In this document: positions 49,351 through 61,500 of the stretch, piece by piece
Numbering within the stretch: the first letter of the stretch is position 1
Layout: each line of letters starts with the position of its first letter
Origin: Flaccisagitta enflata
Lineage: Eukaryota; Chaetognatha; Sagittoidea; Aphragmophora
Reading direction: 5' to 3'
Length of the DNA: 64,000 nt
Assembly: GCA_965153355.1 (NCBI GenBank)
Contig: OZ231126.1
Coordinates: forward strand, 10,602,001 to 10,666,000
Program-made: the position numbers and the translations under genes
Notes under the pieces: model-generated
Databases searched by the model: none
What the model was told of the DNA's origin: nothing
The model's input: only the letters and a program-made list of their open reading frames with translations

Positions 49351-50292
49351 ATTAGTTAGTACTTTGACTTGCTTCCGGCCAGATTCAATATCATTTGCAT
49401 ATTGTAGAGTGCAATTAGACCTCTCTTTTTATATTGTTTAATCAATTTTTCTTTTCTTATTACTTCAGAAATGCTTTTGATTGAAATCCATGAACTATAA
49501 ATTTGATCCATATTTTGTTCATGTCAGAAGATATCTTTTGTGATGTAGATTTAATAGTTTCATTCATTGGGATGTAAAAGTATTTGTAAAAATAAAATAT
49601 TCCAGAGCAATATTCTCCTTAGCTGCATTGGTCATACTTCATCTCAATTATTGGGGCTCACTGCAACCTAATCTTATATCCTTAACTATATCTTTGCCCT
49701 TCCCTTTAGACATATCTGAAAACCTGTCAATACCCTTTTGACCCATTCATGAGCAACCTTGCCATTTTAAAATGAGAACTAACAGACAGAGAACCGTCCA
49801 TTTGTCTTCCACCCATTTTTCAGACATTTTATGCAACTAAAACAGTAAAAAAGACTTAGAAGGGCACTGTCAATCTCATTTGCATATAGCAGCACTACAG
49901 TGACCAAGAAAAAATCTCCCTGAATGCCCTTTTTTTTTCAGGCATTGATTGGTCTCTAGTAGATCATTGGTCCATCAGTCTAACAATCAAGTCCATCTCT
50001 TGATGTCTGCAACGCTTAAGAGTCATTCTGTAATTGGACCCCTATCATATTGGAATTCATTTTGCTCTTAACAGTCTCTTAACAGTCTGTCACTCCTCAA
50101 AGAGTGTTAGGCTAACTTAGATAACCTAATAACCAATCTTTGCGTTTCTGAAAAAGTTTAATCTAGTTCCTCCATTCAGATTTTCTGACATACCAGTCTA
50201 TGCCCTCTACACCCATTGACTCACGAGCCATCTGACCAGTTGTTAGTGAGAGTTAGGAGATAGAGAACCTTCCACTTGTTCCCCCCTTTTTT

Positions 50293-50438
50293 AGTCACTG
50301 ACACGCGACTCTACACCTTGCTGTGTCGGTCGGTAGGTCGGTCGGTTGGTAGGTCACATTTTTGAATTCCAAGCGGTTTTCGCATTACTGCTCCTGCCCA
50401 ACCGTCCGCGACTGGATTGCCGTGTATCTGGCCTTGTT
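50293..50438 (-). mobile_element. H element d
   Basis: The hairpin end AGTCACTGACACGCGACT (imperfect) follows a T run. GGTCGGTCGGTTGG repeats follow, then an arm reading AGTCGCGGACGG on the minus strand and the GGCCTTGTT end at 50430-50438. It is inserted in the octamer satellite and has decayed. Confidence 0.65.
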
Positions 50439-51364
50439 TTCAACCAATTTTGCAGCCAAATCAGTATGAAACACTAAGAGGGGACACTGTCAATCCTATT
50501 TGCATATTGCAGCTCTACAGTAACGAAGACCAAACTTCCTGAATGTCATTTTTCGAAGGTGCATGAATCAGCATTTTGTAGATCATTAGTCCATCAGTCT
50601 GACAGTCAAGTCCATTTCTTGATATCTGCAAAGCCTCAGAGCCATTCCATGTTCTGACCACTATCTTTTATGACTTGATTTTGTTCCTTACAGTCTTACA
50701 AAGACCTAGAAAATCCCATAAACTTGATCATGTATAGAGATAAATAATACTATGATTAAAATCTTCCCATTAATAAAGTAAATTCCCTTCACCCTTTTTG
50801 ACTCACGAGTCAAGGGCGATCTGGTTGGCTTTTAACAAAACTAACAGATGGAGACCTATTCATTTGTCTTCCTTTCTTTTTTTTTTAATGATTCATGCAG
50901 TTGAAACAGTATAAATATTCAGTAGGGAAACTGTCAATCTCATTTGCATATTGCAGCTCTATAGTAATCTAATAAAAACATCCTGAATATCATTTCTTTC
51001 AGGGGCAATAAATGATATCTAGTAGATCATTGGTCTAATAATCCAATACGTAGGTCTATCTCTTGATTTCAGCAATGCCTAAGAGTCCTCACATAATTGG
51101 ACCATTTTTATGTAGAAATTCATTTTGCTCCAAATAATCTTACAGAGACCAAAGAAATAACTTTCCTTGCTTAGTAATGACATGTGTGTTAACTTTTCTC
51201 CCCCTCAATGAATCATTGACTTGCAAGCAATTTGGCAAAATTTGAAAGAGAATTAATTGTCTTCTACCCTTTTTTTCAACACATCATGCAGCCAAAACCG
51301 TATAAAAGACTCAAAGGGACACTGTCAATCTTATTTGCATATTGCAGTTCTATAGTGACCATAA

Positions 51365-51511
51365 AACAAGGCCGGATACATGGGTACCCTAGTCGCGTGT
51401 GGGTGGGCAGGAGCCGAAAAAGTAAAAAGGGGACCGACCGACAATCTGACCGACCAACCGACCGACCAATTAACATAGCGGGTGTAGAGTCGCGTAGCAT
51501 GCGACTAAAAA
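51365..51511 (+). mobile_element. H element e
   Basis: It starts AACAAGGCCGGATACATGG and has the arm AGTCGCGTGTGGG at 51391-51403, GACCGACC-type repeats and the hairpin AGTCGCGTAGCATGCGACT at 51488-51506 followed by AAAAA. It is inserted in an A run of the octamer satellite: other copies read straight from GTGACCACAAAAA to ACTTCCTGAATG. Confidence 0.7.
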
Positions 51512-51806
51512 CTTCCTAAATGACTTATTTTTAGGCGCTTAAATTGGCCTTCAGTCAATAATTAGTTCATCAGTCTAACAGTCAAATTCATCTCTTGATA
51601 TCTGCAATACCTAAGAGCCATTGCATAATTTGAGCACTATCATTTTGGAATTCATTTTGCTCCTTAAAGTCAAACAAACACCTAAAATCAGATTTCTTAA
51701 CAAACCAGTCTATGCTTTTTCACCAATTGACTAACGAGCCATCTGACCAGTTGTTAGGGATGATTAAGAGATAGACAACCTTCCTCTTGTTTTCCACACC
51801 TTTTTT

Positions 51807-51966
51807 AGTCGCATGCTTGCAACTCTACAACCTGCTTTGTCCATCTGTCCGTGGATGGGTTGGTCCCAATTTCACTATTTTTAATGATTTTATTTCTTTG
51901 ACCTCACTGCTCCTGCCTAAATGGTCTAGTGACCTCAGATATGGCCCCTGCCCACCCACATACAAC
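51807..51966 (-). mobile_element. H element f, decayed
   Basis: The hairpin AGTCGCATGCTTGCAACT follows a T run. The remote arm reads AGTTGTATGTGGG on the minus strand. Compared with element e, both arms show C-to-T or G-to-A changes at CpG positions. The AACAAGGCC end is missing. Confidence 0.6.
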
Positions 51967-52395
51967 TTCGATAGCCTTTCATGCAGCTGAAACAGTATGA
52001 AAGATTTAGTAGGGACACTGCCTATCTCATTTGCATATTGCAGCTCTATAGCGACCTAATAAAAACTTCCTGAATGTCTTCTTTTTTCAGGGGCATTGAT
52101 TGGTCTTTACTAGATCATTGGTCTATTAATCCAATACATAGGTCCATATCTTGACTTCAGCAATGTCTAAGAGTTATCTCATATCTGGACCACTTTTATA
52201 ATGAGATTCATTTTGCTCCTAACAGTTTTACAGAGTCCCAAAAAACAATGTCCGACTTTGCTTACCATGGTTTATTATGACGTGAATGTTATCTCAGTTC
52301 TTCCCCTAATTAACCATTGACTGGCAAGCAATCTGGCAAAATTAGAATGAGAATCAAGAAAGGGAGATTCATTCAATTGTCTTCTATCCCTTCTT

Positions 52396-52844
52396 GGGCA
52401 ATGGCCCAAAAGGTGATGAACTCCTGTAGAACACAGAGGGACTTTTGTTTGTCCATTCGTTTGTCCCCCTCAGGCCCTCTCAGGCTTGAAATCTGCCCTC
52501 TCAGGCCTGAAATCTGCCTTCTCAGGCCTAAAATCTGCCCTCTCAGGCCTGAAATCTGCCTTCTCAGGCCTAAAATCTTCCCTCTCAGGCCTGAAGTCTG
52601 CCCTCTCAGATCTTAAATCTGCCCTGTTGAGCCTGAAATATGCTCTCTCAGGCCTGGAATCTGCCCTCTCAGAATCAAGGCTTGAAACGGCAGATTTCAG
52701 GCCTGAGAGTGTAGATTTCAGGCCTGAGTGAGCAGATTAAAGGCCTGATAGGGCCTGGGGGAAATGGATGGTCGGATGGACAAAAGAAGGAACAAAAGTC
52801 CTCCTGTGTTCGACAGGACTTTGTCCTCTTTGGGGCTTCTGCCC
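52396..52844 (+). mobile_element. Foldback element copy 2, decayed
   Basis: The ends are GGGCAATGGCCCAAAAGG, then CTCCTGTAGAACACAGAGGGA, mirrored at 52795-52844. The interior has about nine copies of a 21-bp unit CTCTCAGGCCTGAAATCTGCC followed by inverted copies, so it can fold into a long hairpin. It is inserted in the octamer satellite after CTTCTATCCC. Confidence 0.75.
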
Positions 52845-53363
52845 TACTTCCTTTTATTCCAATTCACAACTAAGCAAAGCAGGGCAACGGGTATTGCTGA
52901 CCACATATTGTCCTTGGGCGATAATGTCTTATGAAGCCAGAATAGTACAAACGGCTCAGAAGGTACACTTTCAATCTAATTTGCATTTTGCAGCTCTATA
53001 GTGACCACAAAAAAACTTCCTGAATGTCATTTTTTTCAGGTGCATAGGTCAGCCTTCAGTAGATCAATAGTATATCAGTCTAACAGTTAAGTCAATCTCT
53101 TGATATATGCAATGCCTAAGAGCTATTCCATGATTTGACCACTACTATATTGGAACTCATTCTGCTCCTTGCAGTCTTAACAAATACCTAAAAAATCACC
53201 CAAAATTGCATAAGGATAAGGCATTTCTGATTGTTTAATTTAGTACTTCTCTTGGCGGTCCTAACAAACCTGTCTACGCCTAATGTACCCAGTTTATCTT
53301 AGCCATTCTATGCAATGTGAGACAGAGAAAGATAGAGTGACCTATGACCACAGCTGCATAATT

Positions 53364-53480
53364 AGGTGCGACAAAGCACCTCTAGAACTGGCTGTGTCCA
53401 ACAGTTGGTCATTCGTTTGGTCAGTTGATTGGTAGGTCATTCATTTGATGATCCACACGTCGCACCCTACTTGGCCTTGT
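53364..53480 (-). mobile_element. H element g, variant stem type GGTGCGAC
   Basis: A compact 117-bp member. The hairpin is AGGTGCGACAAAGCACCT (53364-53381; stem AGGTGC/GCACCT). The far end reads GTCGCACC near 53459-53466, the exact complement of the GGTGCGAC in the hairpin, and then GGCCTTGT. GGTCATTCGTTTGGTCAG repeats lie between. The layout is that of elements a to f, but with different stem sequence. Confidence 0.65.
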
Positions 53481-53649
53481 GTATGTTCTTTGAATTCATC
53501 AACAAGTAGAGCAACAGAAACACACAGCAACGTCATTATGCTAATGAGATTCTCATATCATTTTGATTCCACTGTTGGAGAAATGGAACTAAATCTAATT
53601 TGCATATTGCTGCATGTGTTTCAACCTGCTATGGTTGTCTTTTTTTCTT

Positions 53650-54890
53650 AGTAGGGGTTATTTGGTCATGTCATATGGTCATTGAAAGTAAGCAGGAAAA
53701 AAGTTTTCTCACTGCAGTAATTATCATTTTCATCAGTGACCTCAGGCAAAATCCTTATTCATCACAATGGTAAACATGAAGCTTGTTTGATAAGTCAGAT
53801 CATATTCAATCAAGGACACGCAATAGCGAAAGAATTCATCACCATGCTGTTTCAGTCTGTCTCACTCTGACTACCTATATGTCTAACCATCCAGTCATTG
53901 ATCAGTCCCTCTTCATTATTTCTAAGATTTTCTACTCTTGTTATTTTTTCGATTTAGTGCTATAGGTCACTGTAAGGCGCGCAAGTGTGAAATACTGTTG
54001 TACTGTAGTTTTGTAATACAGCCCCTGTCTTACTGATTTGGGCTTGATCATTTTCACAGGAGCATTCACTATTTTTTTTGCCATGGTATAATATAAATAA
54101 TCATCACATTTGAAGTGTAAGCCTTGATTACTCATACTTTGATAGCCATATTTTAATAGTATTTTTAATGAGGTTTTTATCCTTTGACAATATACTTAAC
54201 CAGCAGGTTGAAACAAGCGTAGATCAAGCTAATGAAAATCATAAAATTGAAATGAACCCTTTAACCAAAAAAAAAAAAAGATGCAGTTCGGGTCAAGTGT
54301 TCGTTCCACACAGCACAGAGCCCAAACTCACATTTTGATTACTTTTTTTTGTTTTACATCACTGAAGATTCAAAAAGAAAATTTCAGCAATATGTGAATA
54401 AGGATTGATACAAGCTGCCGTAAATGTCTGATTCAAACTTTGAGAGTAAGTAAAAAAAAATCATTTGCATACTGCAGTCATGTCAATTTTTAAAGGCTTG
54501 GCATCTAGCATCATAAATGAGAGATATTCTTATATGCTTAAACAATTTTTGCAATACAAACTTTCAGCCGTTTGATAATTGAGACATTTGCTCTTGTGCT
54601 ACTTCTTTGTTACCTTCAACATTACCTTTGTCGTACAAGACATAAATGAAATCAATTTCAGAGAACAAGTCAATTTCTGGGCAATGAGAATGTTTTTATG
54701 GCTCATGTAGTTCATCACAGAATTTTTTTTGAATGATTTTGTCACTTCAAATTTAAAAGTATCAGATTCATTGATGAAATATTGAAAAATATTTCTGTCA
54801 CTTAATCAAAGCAAATCACAAAAAAGGCTTCACTCATACTCATACTTTTGTTCTTTTGTTTTCATTGCCTAGTTTAGAGGGCAAACTCAA
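53650..54890. other. Unassigned AT-rich sequence
   Basis: No repeat family or supportable exon. Short open frames (for example near 53783-53965) lack motifs. One further ATTTGCAT-like site lies at 54462. Confidence 0.5.
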
Positions 54891-54891
54891 G

Positions 54892-55026
54892 ATGGCATCA
54901 AACTACAGCAAATTTTGCTTTGCCGTTCTACTGCTGCTGTCCCTGCAGTCTTTGACCTCTCACAAGACCTTTCAAGTGCAGAACAGAGGTTTCAAATGCC
55001 TTTTGTTCTTTTTTCAGGAAAAATGA
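54892..55026 (+). CDS. Possible first exon with signal peptide
   Basis: A 44-codon frame beginning MASNYSKFCFAVLLLLSLQS. A polar start, a core of eight or so hydrophobic residues (FAVLLLLSL) and small residues after it give a typical secretory signal. The frame ends at TGA at 55024, but possible donor sites lie earlier (GAG|GTTTCA near 54992, CAA|GTGCAG near 54978). It is about 360-400 bp upstream of the EF-hand exon on the same strand, so it could be the first exon of the same gene. If so, the product would be a secreted calcium-binding protein and not polycystin-2. It could equally be a chance frame; neither the start nor the splicing can be proven from sequence alone. Confidence 0.3.
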   Translation: MASNYSKFCFAVLLLLSLQSLTSHKTFQVQNRGFKCLLFFFQEK

Positions 55027-55387
55027 GAAGAGACTGAGAAAAAAGACAAGTGGTGGCCCTCTTTAGTCTGATTTAGACATGAAAAAAAGGAACGACGCCA
55101 TTGTTTATTTTGGTTGTTTTGAAAGAAGTTAAGGCATAAAACAACTCGTTTTTTGTCTTAGATTAAAGAGGAGACAAAGACCTTCTTTTTGGTCTACCAA
55201 ACATGCATGTTGTGCTTCCCTAAATGTGTTTTATTCATGATTTTCTGAATCTTTCATTTCCAACTGTTTATCTGTTTGTTTACACTAGTAAACAGAGACC
55301 ATGAACCATGACTTGTTTAACTTAAGCTCTATGAACCACGATCTACGTCCAGAAAAAAATTGCACGTCTCTAGCTGCTCTGGTTTAG

Positions 55388-55570
55388 ATTTCAATTTTTA
55401 TTCGAACACCCGTTAAGAAGCGAGAGAAGATTGTCGACATTCAGGCTGCGGTGAATGTGGCAGATTCTGACGGAGATCGAAGAGTCGATTTCGCCGAATG
55501 GAGGAAAGAATTGAAGAAAAGAGGATACGAAGAAGAAGAAATCGCGCAAGTTTTTGACAAATATGACAAG
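55388..55570 (+). CDS. EF-hand exon 1, polycystin-2-like
   Basis: An exon of 61 codons in the +2 frame. The acceptor chosen is TTTAG at 55383-55387, after a pyrimidine-rich stretch; in-frame alternatives start at 55418 and 55445. The donor is AAG|GTGAAT at 55570/55571, phase 0. The product carries one complete EF-hand loop, DSDGDRRVDFAE (positions 1, 3, 5 and 12 are D, D, D, E), then the helix WRKELKKRGYEEEEIAQVF and the first residues of a second loop (DKYDK). Order and spacing (KK...VDI, an EF loop, a helix, then a KYDxDGD loop) follow the C-terminal EF-hand domain of polycystin-2. In vertebrate polycystin-2 the first loop is degenerate, while here it looks competent to bind calcium. No channel exons are visible upstream, so the gene may be a fragment or another EF-hand gene. 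Confidence 0.65.
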
Positions 55571-55794
55571 GTGAATTTTAGAAAAATCAACGCATATAAC
55601 AGCCGACTCCCGTAATTACGGATGCCAATGTACTGACAAGTCAAAGGAGAAAATTCCGGTTATGCCAATATTTTTCAATAAAAGCCTAATTAATAACAAC
55701 TCATAGTAGTAATGTTTTATATTCATGAAATAGAATAGATAAAATGCTTTACTTTGGTCTGCCTTTGTGTGTGTGCGTATGTGTGCGTGTGTGC

Positions 55795-56219
<425 letters not shown>

Positions 56220-56364
56220 GATGGTGACAAAGTGTTGAGCGCGGAAGAGAGAAGAAATATGTTGGAAGATCTGCAGGACAAAAAAGATGACATTGACAAT
56301 AAACAAAAACAATTAGAGGAGCAACAAACTCACCAAGAAGAACTCCAAAAACAAAACAGTCGAG
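56220..56364 (+). CDS. EF-hand exon 2 with coiled-coil tail
   Basis: The acceptor is ATTGCAG at 56213-56219 and the reading frame is phase 0. The exon completes the second EF loop (DKDGDKVLSAEE when joined to exon 1; D, D, D at positions 1, 3, 5 and E at 12), so the intron lies inside the loop. The rest, ERRNMLEDLQDKKDDIDNK then a Q- and E-rich stretch, is a charged helix likely to form a coiled coil. Polycystin-2 also has a charged helix (LEKEREDLD) directly after its EF hand, which supports the assignment. The exon can end at a strong donor, CGAG|GTAAATG at 56364, or read on to a stop at 56370-56372. Later exons are not seen. Confidence 0.65.
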
Positions 56365-56464
56365 GTAAATGACAATGTCAATTAGCGAAAGCAATAACAA
56401 GTGCCGCAAAAGACTGAACAACAAACGCATAAACATAACGATTGAGATAAATGACAACAATAAC

Positions 56465-56690
56465 ATTCAGAGGGGCAACTCAGCAAGAAGAACACTAATA
56501 ACTCGGAACAGTCGAGGTGAATGACAACGACAATAGATTTATAAAAACAACTACAAGAGCAGCAAACTCAGCAAGAACAAATTCAGAAACAAAGGATTTG
56601 TGGTATATCTCAGTGACATGACAATCAGTTAAAAACAATTTGAATAAAGCAACAATCTAAGCGGAAACAGATTCAGAAACAAATGATTCG
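56465..56690 (+). repeat. Decaying copies of the exon 2 tail
   Basis: Three degenerate copies of the segment around GAGCAACAAACTCACCAAGAA and AAAACAGTCGAGGTAAATGAC: near 56468-56530 (ending AACAGTCGAGGTGAATGAC), 56540-56595 (ACAAGAGCAGCAAACTCAGC) and 56630-56690 (AAAAACAATTTGAATAAAGC). They have stops and lost splice sites. A fourth copy, cut in two by H element i, lies around 57355-57430 and 57660-57680. Confidence 0.7.
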
Positions 56691-56720
56691 TTTTATGTGT
56701 CAGTGACACGACAATCACTT

Positions 56721-57354
<634 letters not shown>

Positions 57355-57434
57355 AAAAACAATTTGAATAAAGCAACAATCTAAGCAGAAACAAATTGGA
57401 GAAGTAGCAACAAAATCAATAAGAATTCTTCTTT

Positions 57435-57659
57435 AATAAGGCCGGATACACGGGCCAAGACGGTGCGCCGGGTGTTATCAAATCTTAGACCTATCCCTAG
57501 CTCTATCAGACTTATCCCGAGCTATATCAGGTCATCCTAGCATATTTCTGAATCATTTCCAGTGATTTCTGCTTCTTTTCGAGATTTCCAACTCGAGCGT
57601 GACCAACCGACCAACCGACCAACAGACAGAGCTAGTTATAGAGGTGCTACGGCGCACCT
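57435..57659 (+). mobile_element. H element i, variant stem type GGTGCGCCG
   Basis: It starts AATAAGGCCGGATACACGGG and has the arm GGTGCGCCG at 57462-57470, GACCAACCGACC repeats and the hairpin AGGTGCTACGGCGCACCT at 57642-57659, then AAAAA. The arm equals nine bases of the hairpin's complement. It is inserted within a degenerate exon-tail copy, which resumes as GACGAGGTGAATGAC. Confidence 0.75.
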
Positions 57660-57768
57660 AAAAAGACGAGGTGAATGACTAACCGTCCAACGAACCGACG
57701 GACTAAGCACAAGCTACGCCTTACTGTAGTAGAGTCGTGGACCGCCACTGCAGAAGTCGAAGTGTACC

Positions 57769-58517
57769 AGGCTACGCCGGATCAACAAGGCGCGGGGCCC
57801 TAAGCTAGGCTAGGGGCGCGGGGCCCCCTAACCCCCCCCTCTTTGCCCCCTGTTAACCCCCACTCTTTGCCCCCCACTAACCCCCCTCTTTGCCCCCCCC
57901 CCCCGTTTACCAAATAACTCAAAACCAGTTGCTTAAAATTTTATCTAGCATGCGTAACTTCCTGTCTGCCTAAAAGTGACATATCTAAAGAACTTAAAAA
58001 AATAAAACAACAAAATATGACATTTCCATGACAGTTAAGCATATCACCGTGGAAAAATTCAAAGCAAACATTCCTGGCTTTTTTTGCTGCAAATTTTGCG
58101 ATTATGTCATCAACATTATTTTTTGTAAATTCATGCTTGATAGACAAAAGATTAAGATTGTTCAAACAATCTTGACTGATAGATGTGCGTTATTCATTTT
58201 TTATGGGTTTTATTTTGGAGAAAGATCGTTCACAACTGCAATTGGTTACCATCATGGAAAGGTAGATGCAAAGCGCTATTTCAATGTTTGGGAAAGTGGA
58301 TTGGAGTTCGTTCTGCCTCAAAAACACGTAATACTGACATCTTGACTTTTTTTAGCTTTCTTTCTCTTTCTTTCTTTCTTTTTTTTTCTTTTTTTTCTTT
58401 TTTTTTTTCTTTTTTTCTTTCCCCCATTTTCTTTTTTTCCAGGGTGGGTGCTCAGGCAGGGGCCCCCTGAGTGTGGGGCCCTAAGCTGGCTTTTAGCCTA
58501 TTTTGATCCGGCACTTG
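57769..58517 (-). mobile_element. hAT-type element fragment with inverted ends
   Basis: Inverted ends GCCGGATCAA (57776-57785) and TTGATCCGGC (58503-58512) enclose GC-rich runs (GGGGCCCTAAGCT near both ends; CCCCCCTCTTTGCCCC tandem units at 57828-57904), a pyrimidine tract (58350-58440) and a transposase remnant. At about 750 bp it is an internally deleted relic. No matching 8-bp flanking duplication is seen. Confidence 0.65.
57941..58340 (-). pseudogene. hAT transposase C-terminal dimerisation domain, relic
   Basis: The minus strand reads, in order, TFPNIEIALCIYLSMMVTNC, CSCERSFSKIKPIKNE, an in-frame stop (58190-58192), then NNLNLLSIKHEF and DDIIAKFAAKKAR. This is the pattern of the hAT C-terminal dimerisation domain as found in ZMYM1-like hAT transposases (FPN...IAL, CERSFSKLK, LxxLxLLSIE, FA..KAR). 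The domain normally holds transposase subunits together and sits at the end of a protein of 600 residues or more. The catalytic part is missing and the stop breaks the rest. It is flanked by short GCCGGATCAA inverted ends, which suits a dead hAT element. Confidence 0.75.
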
Positions 58518-61500
58518 GCGACGAGACCGGAGACCAACCACCCTCAACCAACCCAAAACACCATCACCGTGTTTAGACGCGGACCGGAGACCAACCAGCC
58601 CTCAACCAACCCAAACACCCTCACCGTGGCTAAAAACCACCCCCGACGCAGACCGGAGACCAACCAACCCCTCAACCAACCCAAAACACCATCACCGTGG
58701 CTAAAACCACCCCCGACGCAGACCGGAGACCAAGCAACCCCTCAACCAACCCAAAACACCATCACCGTGGCTAAAACCACCCCGGCATGGACCGGAGACC
58801 AACCAACCCCTCAACCAGCCCAAAACACCATCACCGTGGCTAAAAACCACCCCGTGCAGACCGGAGACCAGCCAACCCCTCAACCAGCCAAAACACCATC
58901 ACGTGGCTACAAACCACCCCGACGACGGAGACCAACCAGCCCTCAACCAGCCCAAAAACACCATCACCGTAGCTAAAAACCACCCCGCGCAGACGGGGAC
59001 CAGCAGCCCCTCAACCAGCCCAAAACACCATCACCGTGGCTAAAAGCCACCCCGACACCAGACCGGAGAGAACCAACCCCTCAACCAACCCAAAACACCA
59101 TCACCGTGGCTAAAAACCACCCCGACGCAGACCGGAGACCAACCAACCCCTCAACCAACCCAACCCAAAACACCATCACCGTGGCTAAAAACCCCCGACG
59201 CAGAAGGAGACCTTAACCCCTCAACCAACCCAAAACACATCACCGTGGCAAAGGGTCGACGCAGACCGGAGACCAACCAACCCCTCAACCAACCCAAAAC
59301 ACCATCACCGTGGCTAAAAACCACCCCCGACGCAGACCGGAGACCAACCAACCCCTCAACCAACCTAAAACACCATCACCGTGGCTAAAAACCACCCGAC
59401 GCAGACCGGAGACCAACCAACCCCTCAACCAGCCCAAAGCTTCACCGTGGCTAAAAACCCCCCGACGCAGACCGGAGACCAACCAACCCCTCAACCAACC
59501 CAAAACACCATCACCGTGGCTAAAAACCACCCCCGACGCAGACCGGAGACCAACCAACCCCTCAACCAACCCAAAACACCATCACCGTGGCTAAAAACCA
59601 CCCCCGACGCAGACCGGAGACCAACCAACCCCTCAACCAAAAACACCATCACCGTGGCTAAAAACCACCCCGCGCGCAGACCGGAGACCAACAACCCTCA
59701 ACCAACCCAAAACACCATCACCGTGCTAAAAACCACCCGGCGCGGACCGGAGACCAGCCAACCCCTCAACCAGCCCAAACACCATCACCGTGGCTAAAAA
59801 CCGCCCGGCGCGGACGGGGACCAGCCCCTCAACCAACCCAAACGCCACCATCACCGTGGCTAAAACCACCGACGCAGACCGGAGACCAGCCAACCCCTCA
59901 ACCGAACTAAAACACCATCACCGTGGCTAAAAACCACCCCCGACGCAGACCGGAGACCAACCAACCCCTCAACCAACCCAAAACACCATCACCGTGGCTA
60001 AAAACCACCCCCGACGCAGACCGGAGACCAACCAACCCCTCAACCAACCCAAAACACCATCACCGTGGCTAAAAACCACCCCCGACGCAGACCGGAGACC
60101 AACCAACCCCTCAACCAACCCAAAACACCATCACCGTGGCTAAAAACCACCCCCGACGCAGACCGGAGACCAACCAACCCCTCAACCAACCCAAAACACC
60201 ATCACCGTGGCTAAAAACCACCCCCGACGCAGACCGGAGACCAACCAACCCCTCAACCAGCCCAAAAACACCATCACCGTGGCTAAAACCACCCAGCGCC
60301 AGACGGGACAACCAACCCCTCAACCAACCCAAAACACCATCACCGTGGCTAAAGCCACCCGGCGCAGACAGGGACGCCAGCCCTCAACGCCCAAACACCA
60401 TCCAAAACCCAGCCAGCAACGCCCCTCAACCCAAAACACCATCACCGTGGCTAAAACCACCCCCGACGCAGACCGGAGACCAACCAACCCCTCAACCAAC
60501 CCAAAACACCATCACCGTGGCTAAAAACCACCCCCGACGCAGACCGGAGACCAACCAACCCCTCAACCAACCCAAAACACCATCACCGTGGCTAAAAACC
60601 ACCCCGGACCGGAGACCAGAGCCTCAACCCCAAAAACATCACGTGGCCCTCAGACCAGCCCTCAAAACCAAAACACCATCACCGTGGCTAAACCACCCCC
60701 GGCGCAGACCGGAGACCAGCCAACCCCTCAACCAACCCAAAACACCATCACCGTGGCTAAAAACCACCCCCGACGCAGACCGGAGACCAACCAACCCCTC
60801 AACCAACCCAAAACACCATCACCGTGGCTAAAAACCACCCCCGACGCAGACCGGAGACCAACCAACCCCTCAACCAACCCAAAACACCATCACCGTGGCT
60901 AAAAACCACCCCCGACGCAGACCGGAGACCAACCAACCCCTCAACCAACCCAAAACACCATCACCGTGGCTAAAAACCACCCCCGACGCAGACCGGAGAC
61001 CAACCAACCCCTCAACCAACCCAAAACACCATCACCGTGGCTAAAAACCACCCCCGACGCAGACCGGAGACCAACCAACCCCTCAACCAACCCAAAACAC
61101 CATCACCGTGGCTAAAAACCACCCCCGACGCAGACCGGAGACCAACCAACCCCTCAACCAACCCAAAACACCATCACCGTGGCTAAAAGCCACCTGACGC
61201 AGACCGGAGACCAACCAACCCCTCAACCAACCCAAACACCATCACGTGGCTAAAACCACCCCGCGCAGACGGAGACCAGCCAACCCCTCAACCAGCCTAA
61301 AACACCATCACCGTGGCTAAAAACCACCCCCGACGCAGACCGGAGACCAACCAACCCCTCAACCAACCCAAAACACCATCACCGTGGCTAAAAACCACCC
61401 CCGACGCAGACCGGAGACCAACCAACCCCTCAACCAACCCAAAACACCATCACCGTGGCTAAAAACCACCCCCGACGCAGACCGGAGACCAACCAACCCC

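Larger units (their letters stand above)
49350..53640 (+). repeat. Old degenerate satellite, about 440-bp period, ATTTGCAT octamer
   Basis: Eight anchors of ATTTGCAT, usually in CTGTCAATCTCATTTGCAT followed by ATTGCAGCTCTATAGTGACC, at 49393, 49878, 50498, 50942, 51333, 52029, 52979 and 53598. Between anchors the same order recurs: CTTCCTGAATGTC, TTTCAGG, GTAGATCATTGGTC, CATCAGTCTAACAGTCAAGTC, TCTTGATATCTGCAA, ATTTTGCTCC. After removing inserted elements the spacing is about 390-500 bp. Identity between copies is modest, so the array is old. Confidence 0.8.

Noticed and set aside
52486-52731. Seven-residue repeat protein (SALSGLK type)
   Set aside because: A 21-bp DNA repeat in a foldback element read in one frame; the inverted copies that follow break the pattern.
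53783-54135. Short frames of 60-64 codons as genes
   Set aside because: Length expected by chance in AT-rich DNA; no motif or splice support.
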